Source: Cupriavidus sp. (GTDB taxonomy: Bacteria > Pseudomonadota > Gammaproteobacteria > Burkholderiales > Burkholderiaceae). From it: DNA of 64,000 nucleotides. The translations under genes were made by a program, and so were the position numbers. The stretch covers positions 1-64,000 of the forward strand of contig JAPSLP010000017.1 of assembly GCA_031180665.1 (NCBI GenBank). Reading direction: 5' to 3'. Below, piece by piece: positions 8,997 through 18,045 of this stretch. Under the pieces are notes generated by a model that saw nothing but the letters and a program-made list of their open reading frames with translations, searched no databases and had not been told where the DNA came from. Numbering within the stretch: position 1 is the stretch's first letter; each line of letters opens with the position of its first letter.

Positions 8997-9045
8997 TGCG
9001 GTGGATTCACTACAGGCGAGCGCCGCGCCAGGACGGGCGACGAAA

Positions 9046-9069
9046 TAAATAACCGATGGGTCAGTAATG
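9046..9069. promoter_or_regulatory. Candidate TetR operator
   Basis: AATAACC-GATG-GGTCAGTA is an imperfect inverted repeat (TAACC versus GGTCA) in the promoter region of the tetR-RND operon, about 50 bp upstream of the tetR start. The position suits autoregulation. The symmetry is not perfect and no second copy was found. Confidence 0.35.
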
Positions 9070-9258
9070 TAGTGTGCGGTCCGGGAGCGGTCAAGCGCGG
9101 CGCCCGGATGTGGGCGGGAACACAGGCCATCGCCGGGCGGTGGTGCACAATGACGGCTTTGGCGACGGGGCGGGATCGTGGGTGAGCCGGGGTCCCAGCC
9201 CCATCCACCAGCGGCCGGATCCGGCCCGCGTTCGCCCGAGCCGTTCTGAACCATTGCG

Positions 9259-9549
9259 ATGTCCTGCCAGTCTGACGTTTCCTGCCGTGCCGGTTGCGGC
9301 GCTTGCTGTATCGCGCCGTCGATCGCCTCGCCGCTGCCCGGCATGCCGATGGGCAAGCCCGCCGGCGTGCCGTGCGCGCAGCTGCTGCCCGATATGCGCT
9401 GCGCGGTGTTCGGCCGCCCCGAGCGGCCCGCCTTCTGCGGCGGCCTGCGGCCGTCGGCGCAGATGTGCGGCGAGTCGCGCGAGGCGGCGCTGCACTGGCT
9501 GACGCAACTTGAGGTCGCGACCGCGCCGATACCGGCGCGCGGCGCCTGA
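9259..9549 (+). CDS. YkgJ family cysteine cluster protein
   Basis: A 96-residue protein with the family's Cys pattern: CRAGCGACC at about residues 9-17, a further Cys in 'VPCAQL', then 'RCAVFGRP', 'FCGG' and 'MCGES'. The family is thought to bind a metal or an Fe-S/Zn centre through these Cys residues. The function is unknown. It is transcribed away from the tetR operon and is followed after 20 bp by the DUF1439 lipoprotein gene, so the two may be co-expressed. Confidence 0.85.
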   Translation: MSCQSDVSCRAGCGACCIAPSIASPLPGMPMGKPAGVPCAQLLPDMRCAVFGRPERPAFCGGLRPSAQMCGESREAALHWLTQLEVATAPIPARGA

Positions 9550-9569
9550 CCCAACCTGGAGACCTGTGG

Positions 9570-10142
9570 ATGGCCACGATTTCTCGCCGGCGCTGGCTGG
9601 CGGCCTGCGGCACCGCCGCACTCACCGTGTCCGTGACGGCCTGGCTGGCCGGCTGTGGCTGGGTCGGCAATGAATACACCTTTTCGCAGAGCCAGCTGCA
9701 GGCGGCGCTCGAGCGCAAGTTCCCGTTCAGCCAGCGCTACATGCAGCTGTTCGACATCGAGCTGGCCAACCCGCAGCTGCTGCTCGATCCGCAGCGCAAT
9801 CGCGTCAGCATCACGTTCGATGCCACGCTGGACAACCGGCTGTTCTTCCGCGAGGCGATGAAGGGACGGTTCGCGCTGGACAGCGCGCTGCGCTACGACC
9901 CCTCGACCCGTTCGCTGGTGTTGCAGGACCCCGAGGTCAAGCAGTTCGACGTGGCGGGGCTGCCGCAACAGTACTCGCGCCAGTTGAACGCGCTCGGCGG
10001 CATTCTGGCCGAGCAACTGCTGCAGGACTATCCGCTCTATACGTTCAAGCCCGACGAGCTCAAGTTGGGGGGCGCGCGTGTCGAGCCCGGTACAATCACC
10101 GTGCTGCCGGACGGCATCAACGTCAAGATCCATCGTCCATAG
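9570..10142 (+). CDS. DUF1439 (YceB-like) lipoprotein
   Basis: The 190-residue protein begins with RRRWLAACG and a hydrophobic core, and the lipobox WLAGC puts the lipidated Cys near residue 29. The mature part ('YTFSQSQLQAALERKFPF', then 'ISITFDATLDNRLFFR'-like strands) matches YceB/DUF1439, a small predicted lipid-binding fold. The twin-Arg-like start could hint at Tat use, but the double Arg context is weak. Its role in the envelope is not known. The neighbour downstream is uppP. Confidence 0.82.
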   Translation: MATISRRRWLAACGTAALTVSVTAWLAGCGWVGNEYTFSQSQLQAALERKFPFSQRYMQLFDIELANPQLLLDPQRNRVSITFDATLDNRLFFREAMKGRFALDSALRYDPSTRSLVLQDPEVKQFDVAGLPQQYSRQLNALGGILAEQLLQDYPLYTFKPDELKLGGARVEPGTITVLPDGINVKIHRP

Positions 10143-10326
10143 CAGCGCAGAACAATCATTGGCGAGGCCGGCGTTCGCCCGGCCATCGCGGGGCGGCATG
10201 ATCGTGCCGCCCTGGGTCGTCCCCGGTATCGACGCTATTCGCTATTTACGCGTGCTCGTGTGGCTGCGCCAATGCGCCGGCCTGCGGGCCCCTTGTCCCT
10301 GAATCGCTCCAATCCTCCGCACTCGC

Positions 10327-11208
10327 ATGGATATCGCCATCGCCCTCAAAGCCCTGATCCTCGGCATCGTCGAAGGACTGACCGAATTTCTCCCGATCTC
10401 CAGCACGGGGCACCTGATCCTCGCTGGCGAGCTGCTGAACTTCAACGACGAGAAGGGCAAGATCTTCGAGATCGTGATCCAGTTCGGCGCGATCCTGGCC
10501 GTGTGTTGGGAATTCCGCCGGCGCATCGTCGACGTGGTCGGCGGGCTCGCCACCGAGCCGCGCGCGCAGCGTTTCGCGATGAACGTGATCATCGCGACGG
10601 TGCCGGCGATCGTGCTGGCCTTCCTGCTCGGGCCCTGGATCAAGGCCTATCTGTTCAACCCGATCACGGTGGCGACCGCGTTTATCGTCGGCGGGCTGGT
10701 GATCCTGCTGGCCGAATGGCGCGAGAGCCGGCGCGGCCAGGTCTCGCATCCGCAAGGCAATGCGCTGCTCGAAGCGGCCAAGGCCAGTGCGCCGCGCATC
10801 GAATCGGTCGACGACATGAACTGGCGCGACGCGCTGAAGGTCGGCATCGCGCAGTGTTTCGCGCTGGTGCCGGGCACCTCGCGCTCGGGCGCCACCATCA
10901 TCGGCGGCATGCTGTTCGGGCTGTCGCGCCAGGTGGCGACCGAGTTCTCGTTCTTCCTGGCGATCCCGGTGATCTTCGGCGCCAGCGTCTACGAACTGTA
11001 CAAGGCGCGCAACCTGCTGTCGGCCGACGACATCGGCGTGTTCGCAGTCGGGTTCGTGTTCGCCTTCCTGTCGGCCTTCCTGTGCGTGCGCTGGCTGCTG
11101 CGATTCGTCGCGACGCACGACTTCAAGCCGTTCGCGTGGTACCGGATCGTGTTCGGCGTGCTGGTGCTGGCCACCGCGCAATTGGGCATCGTGGCCTGGC
11201 ACGGTTGA
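10327..11208 (+). CDS. uppP: Undecaprenyl-diphosphatase (UppP/BacA)
   Basis: This membrane enzyme recycles the lipid carrier by hydrolysing undecaprenyl diphosphate, supplying peptidoglycan and other glycan pathways. Both signature motifs are intact: '[14 protein letters not shown]' near residue 20, with the essential Glu, Ser and His, and '[15 protein letters not shown]' near residue 185. There are about eight hydrophobic segments. At 293 residues it is slightly longer than E. coli BacA because of a cytoplasmic loop around '[15 protein letters not shown]'. High expression of such proteins gives bacitracin tolerance. It appears to be a single-gene unit. Confidence 0.96.
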   Translation: MDIAIALKALILGIVEGLTEFLPISSTGHLILAGELLNFNDEKGKIFEIVIQFGAILAVCWEFRRRIVDVVGGLATEPRAQRFAMNVIIATVPAIVLAFLLGPWIKAYLFNPITVATAFIVGGLVILLAEWRESRRGQVSHPQGNALLEAAKASAPRIESVDDMNWRDALKVGIAQCFALVPGTSRSGATIIGGMLFGLSRQVATEFSFFLAIPVIFGASVYELYKARNLLSADDIGVFAVGFVFAFLSAFLCVRWLLRFVATHDFKPFAWYRIVFGVLVLATAQLGIVAWHG

Positions 11209-11234
11209 TAGCCTGGATTTGCCACTGGTTTTCT

Positions 11235-11426
11235 CCCCTCTCCCGCTCGCGGGAGAGGGGCGGGGGAGAGGGCATGCGGCGGTCGTCATGGCGATGCCGG
11301 CTGAAACCACCTCCCTCTCCCCGACCCTTTCCCCCATGAGGGGGAGAGGGAGAACACATCAGGTGTGCCAAGCCCCGTAGTGCTGCATTCTTTCTCCTCT
11401 CTCCCGCGTGCGGGAGAGAGGGAGAA
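11235..11426. repeat. Three related inverted repeats (CTCTCCC...GGGAGAG family)
   Basis: Three hairpins built on the same core lie between the convergent uppP and trmB genes: CCCCTCTCCCGCTCGCGGGAGAGGGG (26 bp, 11235-11260), CTCCCTCTCCCC with its partner GGGGAGAGGGAG (11311-11352), and CTCTCTCCCGC/GCGGGAGAGAG (about 11397-11421). The cores are similar but not identical and the flanks differ, as in REP/BIME-like dispersed palindromes. They may also act as a two-way transcription stop for the convergent genes. Confidence 0.75.
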
Positions 11427-11459
11427 CACCGTTGGCTGCCTGAAGGGTTCAGCCTCCGC

Positions 11460-12227
11460 TCATCCCCGCTTGCGGAATACCACGTCCCACACGCCGTGCC
11501 CGAGCCGTAGTCCGCGGCGTTCGAACTTGGTCACCGGCCGGTAATCCGGCCGCTCGGCAAAGCCGCCGGGTGCGTCGGACGTATTGGCCAGCGTCGGCTC
11601 GCCCGACAGCACCTCCACCATCTGGTGCGCGTATTCCTCCCAGTCGGTCGCACAGTGCAGATAGCCGCCGGGCTTGAGCCGGCTCGCCAGCAGCTTGACC
11701 AGCGGCGGCTGCACCAGCCGGCGCTTGTTGTGGCGCTTCTTGTGCCAGGGATCGGGGAAGAAGATATGCACCCCATCCAGGCTTTCCTCGGTCAGCATGT
11801 GGGCGACCACTTCGACCGCGTCGTGCTGCAGGATGCGGATATTGTCCAGGCCCCGTTCGCCGATCAGCTTGAGCAGCGCGCCCACGCCAGGCTCGTGCAC
11901 TTCGCAGCCCAGGAAGTTGTCCTGTGGCCGCAGCTGCGCGATATGCGCGGTGGTCTCGCCCATGCCGAAGCCGATTTCCAGGATCGACGGCGCCTCGCGC
12001 CCGAAGGCGGCCTGCCAGTCCAGCGGCTGGCCGGTGTAGGGCAGCACGAAGCGGGGGCCGAGCTCGTCGATGGCGCGCTGCTGGCCGGTCGAGGTCCGTC
12101 CCGCCCGGCGCACGAAGGAGCGGATGCGGCGGGGATGGGCGACGTTGGCAGCGGGATCGCCAGCCGTGCTGGCCGGCTCGTCGTCGGGCACGGTGGCCTC
12201 GGTCGGAATGGGATCGTCGGGAAACAT
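11460..12227 (-). CDS. trmB: tRNA (guanosine(46)-N7)-methyltransferase
   Basis: TrmB adds a methyl group to N7 of G46 in the variable loop of many tRNAs. The SAM-binding motif '[17 protein letters not shown]', the '[20 protein letters not shown]' block and 'YAHQMVEVL' are characteristic. The ATG at 12227 ([13 protein letters not shown]) was preferred over the 306-aa frame because the extra N-terminus is unlike the family. It gives 255 residues. The first 50 residues form a variable, acidic extension before the conserved 'RRIRSFVRR'. It is convergent with uppP. Confidence 0.94.
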   Translation of the reverse strand: MFPDDPIPTEATVPDDEPASTAGDPAANVAHPRRIRSFVRRAGRTSTGQQRAIDELGPRFVLPYTGQPLDWQAAFGREAPSILEIGFGMGETTAHIAQLRPQDNFLGCEVHEPGVGALLKLIGERGLDNIRILQHDAVEVVAHMLTEESLDGVHIFFPDPWHKKRHNKRRLVQPPLVKLLASRLKPGGYLHCATDWEEYAHQMVEVLSGEPTLANTSDAPGGFAERPDYRPVTKFERRGLRLGHGVWDVVFRKRG

Positions 12228-12619
12228 GGCAACAAAAAGGCCGCCGGGTGATTCGCCGTTCGGAGCGACGCGGTGTCGGAGGGGCGGCCAGAGAATGATG
12301 GGTTCCGTGGGCCAGTGGCCGGTGCCTGGTGGAGCCGGGCGGCCAGCGGCAAGCGCGTATTCTAGCGCAGTGCCTCCCATACGCAGCCGCGCCGCGCGTC
12401 GCCACTTGCTGGGACGGTATGGGCGCTTTCAGGCAAGCAACGCCCAATCCATGAGCGGATACGACGCGATTTGACGCGATTCATCCAATATTGATCGGAT
12501 TCGCCCCATTCGGCGCCGGGCTGTGGCCCGCGTCAGCGCCTCGCGTGCGCGCCGCGCGACGTCGGCCTCCACGCGCTCGTCCAGCACGCGTGCGAGTTGA
12601 CGCAGCTGGCTCGCGGTGA

Positions 12620-13033
12620 TGCCGCACCCCCAGGACAGCGCAGGCGCTGACGGGGCATCGCTGCATCAATCGCTGCATCAATCTGTATTTGCCCACTTAC
12701 GGCGGGCTATATGCGTGGGAGTTCAGGAAGGGCAAGCGCGAACCGAATATCCGCGTGGACGGGCAATTCGTGGCCAACGACAGCGACCAGATGGTCACCG
12801 CCGCCCTGGCCGGCATGGGACTGGCCTTCGTGCCCGAAAACATGGTGCTGGCCCATGTGGAGCGGGGCGACCTGGTGCCATTGCTCGAGGACTGGTGCCC
12901 GGTTTTTCCTGGCTACCATCTCTACTACCCGAGTCGCCGGCATTCGTCGCGGGCGATGACTTTGCTGATCGAGACGCTTCGTGATGCTGGCAAGCCGCCT
13001 GCGCACCGTAGCGCAAAACGAACGCGGCCGTGA
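12620..13033 (+). pseudogene. Remnant of a LysR-type regulator (C-terminal half only)
   Basis: The frame reads RTPRTAQALTGHRCIN, then LYLPTYGGLYAWEF and 'VDGQFVANDSDQMVTAALAGMGLAFVPE', the second half of a LysR substrate-binding domain. The DNA-binding half is missing and a TGA precedes the fragment. A 12-bp tandem duplication (cgctgcatcaat, 12659-12682) inserts an extra R-C-I-N. The upstream 140 bp show no LysR homology. The fragment therefore cannot act as a regulator. It lies beside a tRNA gene, a common place for rearrangement. Confidence 0.8.
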
Positions 13034-13094
13034 CCGCTCGCCTGCTTCGGGACGGGGCTTTCGGGACTGGGGGGATGGACGGCAGCGGAGGGTG

Positions 13095-13169
13095 TGGAGC
13101 GGGCGATGGGAATCGAACCCACGTCTTTAGCTTGGGAAGCTAAGGTAATAGCCATTATACGACGCCCGC
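13095..13169 (-). tRNA. tRNA-Gly (anticodon CCC)
   Basis: On the complement the acceptor GCGGGCG pairs with CGCCCGC, the anticodon stem TTAGC/GCTAA closes a 7-nt loop TTCCCAA (anticodon CCC), and the T loop reads GGTTCGATTCC. Discriminator T and an encoded CCA follow (13095-13097). The body is 71 nt plus discriminator and CCA, as in other bacterial glycine tRNAs. An anticodon of TCC was considered, but the loop position gives CCC. Confidence 0.95.
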
Positions 13170-13261
13170 GGACCCGCGATTTTATGCGGTATCCGCAGGG
13201 AAGCGCAAGCCGGGGCGGCCCTTGGCGCCGGCGCGAATCGGCACGGCGGCGCGTGCGCTGC

Positions 13262-14122
13262 CTACCAAGTCGAGATCGCCTTCGGCGTGAATACCGGCAT
13301 GTCGATGCCTGCGGCGGCATCCGTCACGGCCCCGATCTGGACCAGGGGACGCGCCGATTCCACCTGCCCGAAGATCGCCGCGAAGGGGATGTCGGCGGCA
13401 TCCCTGCCGGTACCGATGCGCAGCAGTCCGGTGGGTATCGATACGCCCGAGGGATCGAGCAGGTACCAGCGGTGCGACAGATACGCCTCCACCACCGCAT
13501 GGAAATCCGGCGGACCGATGGCCGGATCGGCGCCATAGTCCAGCGTGCTCGACATCCGTGCCGGGATGCTGATGGCACGGCAGAGCGCGATCATCAGATG
13601 GGCGAAATCGCGGCAGACACCGGTGCGCTCCACGATGGTATTGAGCGCCGACGTGCGTTCGTTGGTCGAGCGGGACAGGAAGCGCACGTGATGGCGGACC
13701 CATTCGCGGATCGCATAGACGCGCGCATAGCCGCGCGGCATGTTGCCGAATTCGCGCATCGCGAATTCCATCAGGCGGTCCGATTCGCAATACCGGCTCG
13801 GCCGCAGGTATTGCCACACCTCGAAAGGCAACTCGGCCACCGGCACCTCGGACAATAGCGTCCCGTCATCCAGGCGATGGTCGATATCCACGATCGCCTC
13901 GTACTCGACGACAAAGGGGCCGCGCGGCACCCGCACCCTGAACATGCGGTTGCCCAGCACCGGATCGGCATAGTGGGCCACCTCGACTGCTGGCGGCAGG
14001 TCCAGCCGCTCCTGCACAACGAATTGGTGTGCGGTGCGGGCCGCTTCGATATTGAACAGGAAGTCCGCCATGGCGTCCTTGACCTCATAGGACAGCGTCA
14101 CGGCGTATCGGAGACGGTTCAT
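13262..14122 (-). CDS. Transglutaminase-like domain protein
   Basis: The C-terminal half is a transglutaminase-like core with a complete Cys-His-Asp triad: 'RTGVCRDFAHLMIAL' (Cys), 'DFHAVVEAYL' (His) and 'WYLLDPSG' (Asp). The N-terminal half is the beta-rich domain usual in this bacterial group. Members act as cysteine proteases or amidases in the cytosol. No signal peptide is seen. ATG 14122 (MNRLRYAVTLSY) was chosen over the upstream ATG because the extra residues are low-complexity and the conserved start is at this Met. It appears to be monocistronic. Confidence 0.86.
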   Translation of the reverse strand: MNRLRYAVTLSYEVKDAMADFLFNIEAARTAHQFVVQERLDLPPAVEVAHYADPVLGNRMFRVRVPRGPFVVEYEAIVDIDHRLDDGTLLSEVPVAELPFEVWQYLRPSRYCESDRLMEFAMREFGNMPRGYARVYAIREWVRHHVRFLSRSTNERTSALNTIVERTGVCRDFAHLMIALCRAISIPARMSSTLDYGADPAIGPPDFHAVVEAYLSHRWYLLDPSGVSIPTGLLRIGTGRDAADIPFAAIFGQVESARPLVQIGAVTDAAAGIDMPVFTPKAISTW

Positions 14123-14298
14123 TTCCGGCCTCGCATCGACGAGCGAACAACAGCAGGTGCTCGTTCCAGTGTAGTGGCCGTGGCGCGCCAACGTCGCGGC
14201 TGGACACGGTCGCCGAGCTCGCGGGCAGGGCCTCGGCGGATCTGGTCATTGGCGTGGACGAATAGGGCGCGGCGGCAGGCGCGCGTCCATAGCAGAAC

Positions 14299-14326
14299 GG
14301 CCCCGAGGCGAGCCGCCTCCGGGGCC
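14299..14326 (-). terminator. GC-rich hairpin downstream of the small ORF
   Basis: GGCCCCG-AGGCG pairs with CGCCT-C-CGGGGCC (12 bp with one bulged base, 3-nt loop) just beyond the stop of the 95-aa ORF on the minus strand. No T run follows, so it may act only as an RNA-stabilising or weak stop structure. Confidence 0.4.
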
Positions 14327-14361
14327 GGTGCCGGTATCCAGACCGGAACGTTGCCGGGTTT

Positions 14362-14649
14362 TCAGGCGTGTCTGGCGGCGAAGCGGCCGAACAGCGCGCA
14401 ACCGCCCGCGTTCACGCGTCGGAACCGCTTGACGGCGGCGTGCGCAGGCGAGCCAAGGCGGGGCCAGCCTTGGTCGATGGCACGATCCCAATCGATCAGC
14501 AACGTGGTCGCCTGTCGCCACCGGGTCGGCAGCAGACGCAGGAATTCGAACGGAGGCACCAGCCGCGTGTGCCATCGGCCCAGATAGCGATGGCGCGGCG
14601 CGGGCATGGCGGGAAGCGCGCGGTAGGTGGTCTTCGGGAGCGGGTTCAT
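14362..14649 (-). CDS. Small hypothetical protein (95 aa)
   Basis: I do not recognise this protein. It is Arg-rich, with a conserved-looking middle ('WHTRLVPPFEFLRLLPTRWRQATTLLIDWDRAIDQGWPRL') and no membrane segment or signal. It is the longest sensible frame in a gap of about 690 bp between the transglutaminase and the epimerase genes. A hairpin lies just after the stop, which supports its being a real transcript. The ribosome site (ACCGGAAAC) is weak. It could still be a chance ORF. Confidence 0.45.
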   Translation of the reverse strand: MNPLPKTTYRALPAMPAPRHRYLGRWHTRLVPPFEFLRLLPTRWRQATTLLIDWDRAIDQGWPRLGSPAHAAVKRFRRVNAGGCALFGRFAARHA

Positions 14650-14813
14650 GATGTTTCCGGTAATCCCCGGGGAGCGACTTCAAGCGTCACTGATGCTGAG
14701 ACGTTGTCGAGAGGGGAAGGCCCGGAAACGAATCGATTGCCGGTCCGGCCGCGGGCGGCGCGGGACGACGTAGCTACCAGCATAGGTGCGCGCGGATCGT
14801 CATGCCAGCGCGC

Positions 14814-15806
14814 TTACAACATCGTGCCGGGCGGCAACGGGGCATCGGGTGCTGACCAGCGCGCCCGGACGATGCAGCACGCGCGCACGGTTTCGCCGGG
14901 CTGCACCCAGCGGGGTTCGCCTTGCCGATGAATCGCATCCGGCAAGCCCAGCCATGGCTCCACGCAGTAATAGTCCGAATCCTCGCGTTCGCTCCATGTG
15001 GTGATCGCGCGCCAGGGCTCGGAACCCTCGAGCGTGCCGAGCTCGAAGGCCAGCGTCCGATAGGCCTGTACATCGGCCCGCCCATCGACCTGCCCGGGAT
15101 CGGAACACGGCACGGCGAGTTCCGCCACGCCTTGCCCGGCATCGAGCCGATGGAACGTGTCCTGCAGCCGCGGATCGTCGAGCCGGTAGCTGGGCTCGCC
15201 CGGCTCGCCCGCGATCAGGCCGCCGTCGGGCCGTTGCCTCACCCGCTGCGCCGGGGGCAGCGTCAGCCGGCATAGCCGGCGCAGCCCATGCGGGACCGAG
15301 AAATAGAAATGGTGTCCGGCATAGAAGGGCAGCGGCGCGCTGCCGAGGTTCCGGACCGCGAAGCTCGCCTCGAGCCCGTCATCCAGCAGTTGGTAGCCGA
15401 CCTCGAAGCGGAACGGAAACGGATAGGCCTCGCGCGTCGCCTCGGAATCGGTCAATGCCATCGTGATCGACCGGTCGGGGTCGCACGCTGCGACCTCGAA
15501 CGGCAGGTCGCGCGCGAAGCCGTGCTGCGGCATCGTGCGCACCACGCCGCCGCCATCGCGCCATTTGCCCGCTTCGCCGTCGACGAAGTGGCGGCCGATA
15601 AAGGGAAACAGCAGCGGATTGCCGCCACGGACCTTCGCAGGCCGCGACCAGTCGGCGTCCTCTGGCCAGTACAGGATGTCGGCGCCGCGATGGATCCAGC
15701 GCACCAGGCGGCCGCCGGCCCAGGGCGCGAGCAGCAGGGCGTTGTGGTCGTCGCCGATGCGGACCAGGTCCTGGTCCTGAAAGCGAAACGTCGGATAACT
15801 CGGCAT
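14814..15806 (-). CDS. Aldose 1-epimerase family protein
   Basis: The protein belongs to the galactose mutarotase-like superfamily, which interconverts alpha and beta anomers of sugars. The N-terminus 'ALLLAPWAGGRLVRWIHRGADILYW' and 'NPLLFPFIGRHF' match the family, and 'YAGHHFYFSVP' supplies the catalytic His region. The distal Glu is probably in 'YYCVEPWLG'. ATG 15806 (MPSYPTFRFQDQD) gives 330 residues. It may be a hexose-6-phosphate epimerase-like (YeaD) member or act on another sugar. The genomic context gives no clue to the substrate. Confidence 0.82.
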   Translation of the reverse strand: MPSYPTFRFQDQDLVRIGDDHNALLLAPWAGGRLVRWIHRGADILYWPEDADWSRPAKVRGGNPLLFPFIGRHFVDGEAGKWRDGGGVVRTMPQHGFARDLPFEVAACDPDRSITMALTDSEATREAYPFPFRFEVGYQLLDDGLEASFAVRNLGSAPLPFYAGHHFYFSVPHGLRRLCRLTLPPAQRVRQRPDGGLIAGEPGEPSYRLDDPRLQDTFHRLDAGQGVAELAVPCSDPGQVDGRADVQAYRTLAFELGTLEGSEPWRAITTWSEREDSDYYCVEPWLGLPDAIHRQGEPRWVQPGETVRACCIVRARWSAPDAPLPPGTML

Positions 15807-15894
15807 GGTCGTGGCGGAAGACGGGCGGGGCAAATGCCGCATGATAACGGCAGGGCGCGTCACGGCAAGGCACGGCGCACCCGCCCCCCCAGCG

Positions 15895-17937
15895 CTATGC
15901 GGTCGCGGTGCTGGTCTCGCTCAGGTAGCGCCGCGCGTAATCGAAGTACCAGTCCAGCGTGTCCGGATTGGCCATCGCGTCGCGATTGGCGATCTTGTCC
16001 GGGTCGTGGCCGAGCAGCAGCTTCTTGATCGGCACCTCCATCTTCTTGCCCGACAGCGTGCGCGGGATACCGGGCACCTGCAGGATGGCGTTAGGCACGT
16101 GCCGCGACGACAGCGCCTCGCGGATGCGCGCGCGGATCGTGTCGACCAGCCTGTCGTCGAGCGCGACGCCTTCGCGCAGCACGACGAACAGCGGCATATA
16201 CGAGTCGCGCCCCAGATATTCGAGGTCGACCACCATGCTGTCGAGGACCTCGGGCAGTTCCTCGACCACGCGATACAGCTCGCTGGTCCCCATGCGGATG
16301 CCGTGCCGGTTGATGGTGGCGTCGGAGCGGCCGTAGATGATGGCGCCGCCGCGCGAGGTGATCTTGATCCAGTCGCCGTGGCGCCAGACGCCGGGGTAGG
16401 AATCGAAATAGCTGTCGCGGTAGCGCTTGCCGTCGGTGTCGCCCCACAGGTAGAGCGGCATCGACGGCATCGGTTCGGTGCAGACCAGTTCGCCGACCTC
16501 GTCGATCCGCGCCTGGCCGGCTTCGTCGAAGGCCTCGACCTTGGCGCCGAGGCAGCGGCACTGCATCTCGCCGGCATAGACCGGCAGCAGCGGGCAGCCG
16601 GCGACGAAGGAGCCCGCGAAGTCGGTGCCGCCGGACATCGGCGCCAGCCAGATATCGTCGCGCACGTTGCGGTAGATCCAGTCGTAGGCCTCGGCGGGCA
16701 GCGGCGAGCCAGTCGAGCCGATGCCGCGCAGGCGGCTCAGGTCTGCCTCACGCGACGGCACCACGCCAGCCTTGATGCCGCCGGTGAAGAACGCCGCGCC
16801 CGCGCCGAAGACGGTGATGCCGGCGTCTTGCGCAAAGCGCCACAGCACGCCGGCGTCGGGCCAGGCCGGATTGCCGTCGTAGATCGCGATGGTGCTGCCC
16901 AGCAGCAGGCCGGCCACCTGCGCATTCCACATGATCCAGCCACTGCTGCTGTACCAGTGGAAGACATCGTCGGGGCCCAGGTCGTTGTGGAACGCCATCA
17001 GCTTGAGCTGCTCGATCACGATGCCGCCGTGGCCGTGCACGATGGGTTTGGGCATGCCGGTGGTGCCGGACGAATAGACGATCCACAGCGGATGGTCGAA
17101 CGGCACGCTGTCGATCTGCAGCGGCACCCGATGCGCCAGCGCATCCTGCCAGCGATGGCGGCGCAGCGCGCTCGCATGGCCCAGCGAAGTGGCGAGCGAG
17201 GTTGCCAACGTCGGGTCCGGCGTTCCCGGCAGCGGCACCACGATCAGGTCCGTCAGGGACGGCAGCGCGTCGACCAGCTGCGCCACCACCGGCGTGCGGT
17301 CGTAGGTCTTGCCGCCGTAGCGGTAGCCGTCGACGGCGATCAGCACCTTCGGTTCGATCTGGCGGAAGCGGTCGGTCACCGCGACCTGCCCCATGTCCGG
17401 CGCGCAGCCGGACCAGACCGCGCCGACGCTGGCGGTGGCGAGGAAGGCGACGATGGTCTGCGGGATATTCGGCAGATAGCCCGCCACGCGGTCGCCGCGG
17501 CCGACGCCCAGTTGCCGCAGCGTATGCGCCAATGCCGCGACCTGCGCTTCGAGTGCGTCCCAGCTCAGCTCGGCCAGCGGCTGCGCTTCCCCGGCATGAC
17601 GGATCGCGGCACGCTGGCGCGCGGCGCCTTCGCCGGCGTGGCGGAAGACCTGCTGCACATAGTTCAGGCTGGCGCCTTCGAACCAGCGCGCGCCCGGCAT
17701 CTCGCGGCGCGCCAGCACCTGCCTGGCCGGCGTGTCGAAGCGGACATCGAAGTAGGCGCGTATCGCGTCCCAGAAGGCCTCGATCTCGGTGACCGACCAG
17801 CGCCACAGGCTGTCGTAATCGTCGAATGCGAGGCCGCGCGTGTCGCGCAGCCACCGCATGAAGGCCGTCAGCCGCGCGCGCTCGCGCACCGTGGGCGACG
17901 GCGTCCAGACCAGCTTGCCTTCTTCCAGCGTTGTCAT
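15895..17937 (-). CDS. aacS: Acetoacetate-CoA ligase
   Basis: A 680-residue ANL-superfamily enzyme that activates acetoacetate to acetoacetyl-CoA with ATP. Landmarks are the N-terminal ACS domain with 'WFEGASLNYVQQVF', the P-loop 'YSSGTTGMPKPIVHGHGG', 'GSTGSPLPAEAYDWIY', and the C-terminal hinge and catalytic Lys block 'RTLSGKKMEVPIKKLL'. The ATG at 17937 has AGGAGAC upstream. It feeds ketone bodies or PHB breakdown products into central metabolism. The downstream gene (in transcription order) is the aldose epimerase 88 bp away, and gabD lies upstream; a shared transcript with gabD is possible. Confidence 0.93.
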   Translation of the reverse strand: MTTLEEGKLVWTPSPTVRERARLTAFMRWLRDTRGLAFDDYDSLWRWSVTEIEAFWDAIRAYFDVRFDTPARQVLARREMPGARWFEGASLNYVQQVFRHAGEGAARQRAAIRHAGEAQPLAELSWDALEAQVAALAHTLRQLGVGRGDRVAGYLPNIPQTIVAFLATASVGAVWSGCAPDMGQVAVTDRFRQIEPKVLIAVDGYRYGGKTYDRTPVVAQLVDALPSLTDLIVVPLPGTPDPTLATSLATSLGHASALRRHRWQDALAHRVPLQIDSVPFDHPLWIVYSSGTTGMPKPIVHGHGGIVIEQLKLMAFHNDLGPDDVFHWYSSSGWIMWNAQVAGLLLGSTIAIYDGNPAWPDAGVLWRFAQDAGITVFGAGAAFFTGGIKAGVVPSREADLSRLRGIGSTGSPLPAEAYDWIYRNVRDDIWLAPMSGGTDFAGSFVAGCPLLPVYAGEMQCRCLGAKVEAFDEAGQARIDEVGELVCTEPMPSMPLYLWGDTDGKRYRDSYFDSYPGVWRHGDWIKITSRGGAIIYGRSDATINRHGIRMGTSELYRVVEELPEVLDSMVVDLEYLGRDSYMPLFVVLREGVALDDRLVDTIRARIREALSSRHVPNAILQVPGIPRTLSGKKMEVPIKKLLLGHDPDKIANRDAMANPDTLDWYFDYARRYLSETSTATA

Positions 17938-18045
17938 GTCTCCTCCTTTGCCTTGTTTTTTGATGCCGCGTGCCGATGGCGACGCGGGCCCGGGATGGCT
18001 CAAGGGATGGGGATGGGGCGGGCGCCGCGGGCGCCCGCGAGGCGG

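Noticed and set aside
12431-12650. Open minus-strand frame ITASQLRQLARVLDERVEADVARR upstream of the LysR remnant
   Set aside because: It lacks a start codon and overlaps the LysR fragment on the other strand, and I cannot match it to a family. It may be a remnant but cannot be supported.
14246-14683. 145-aa minus-strand ORF overlapping the 95-aa hypothetical
   Set aside because: It is in another frame of the same DNA, has low-complexity Arg/Ala composition and no better start. At most one of the two can be real, and the 95-aa frame looks more protein-like.
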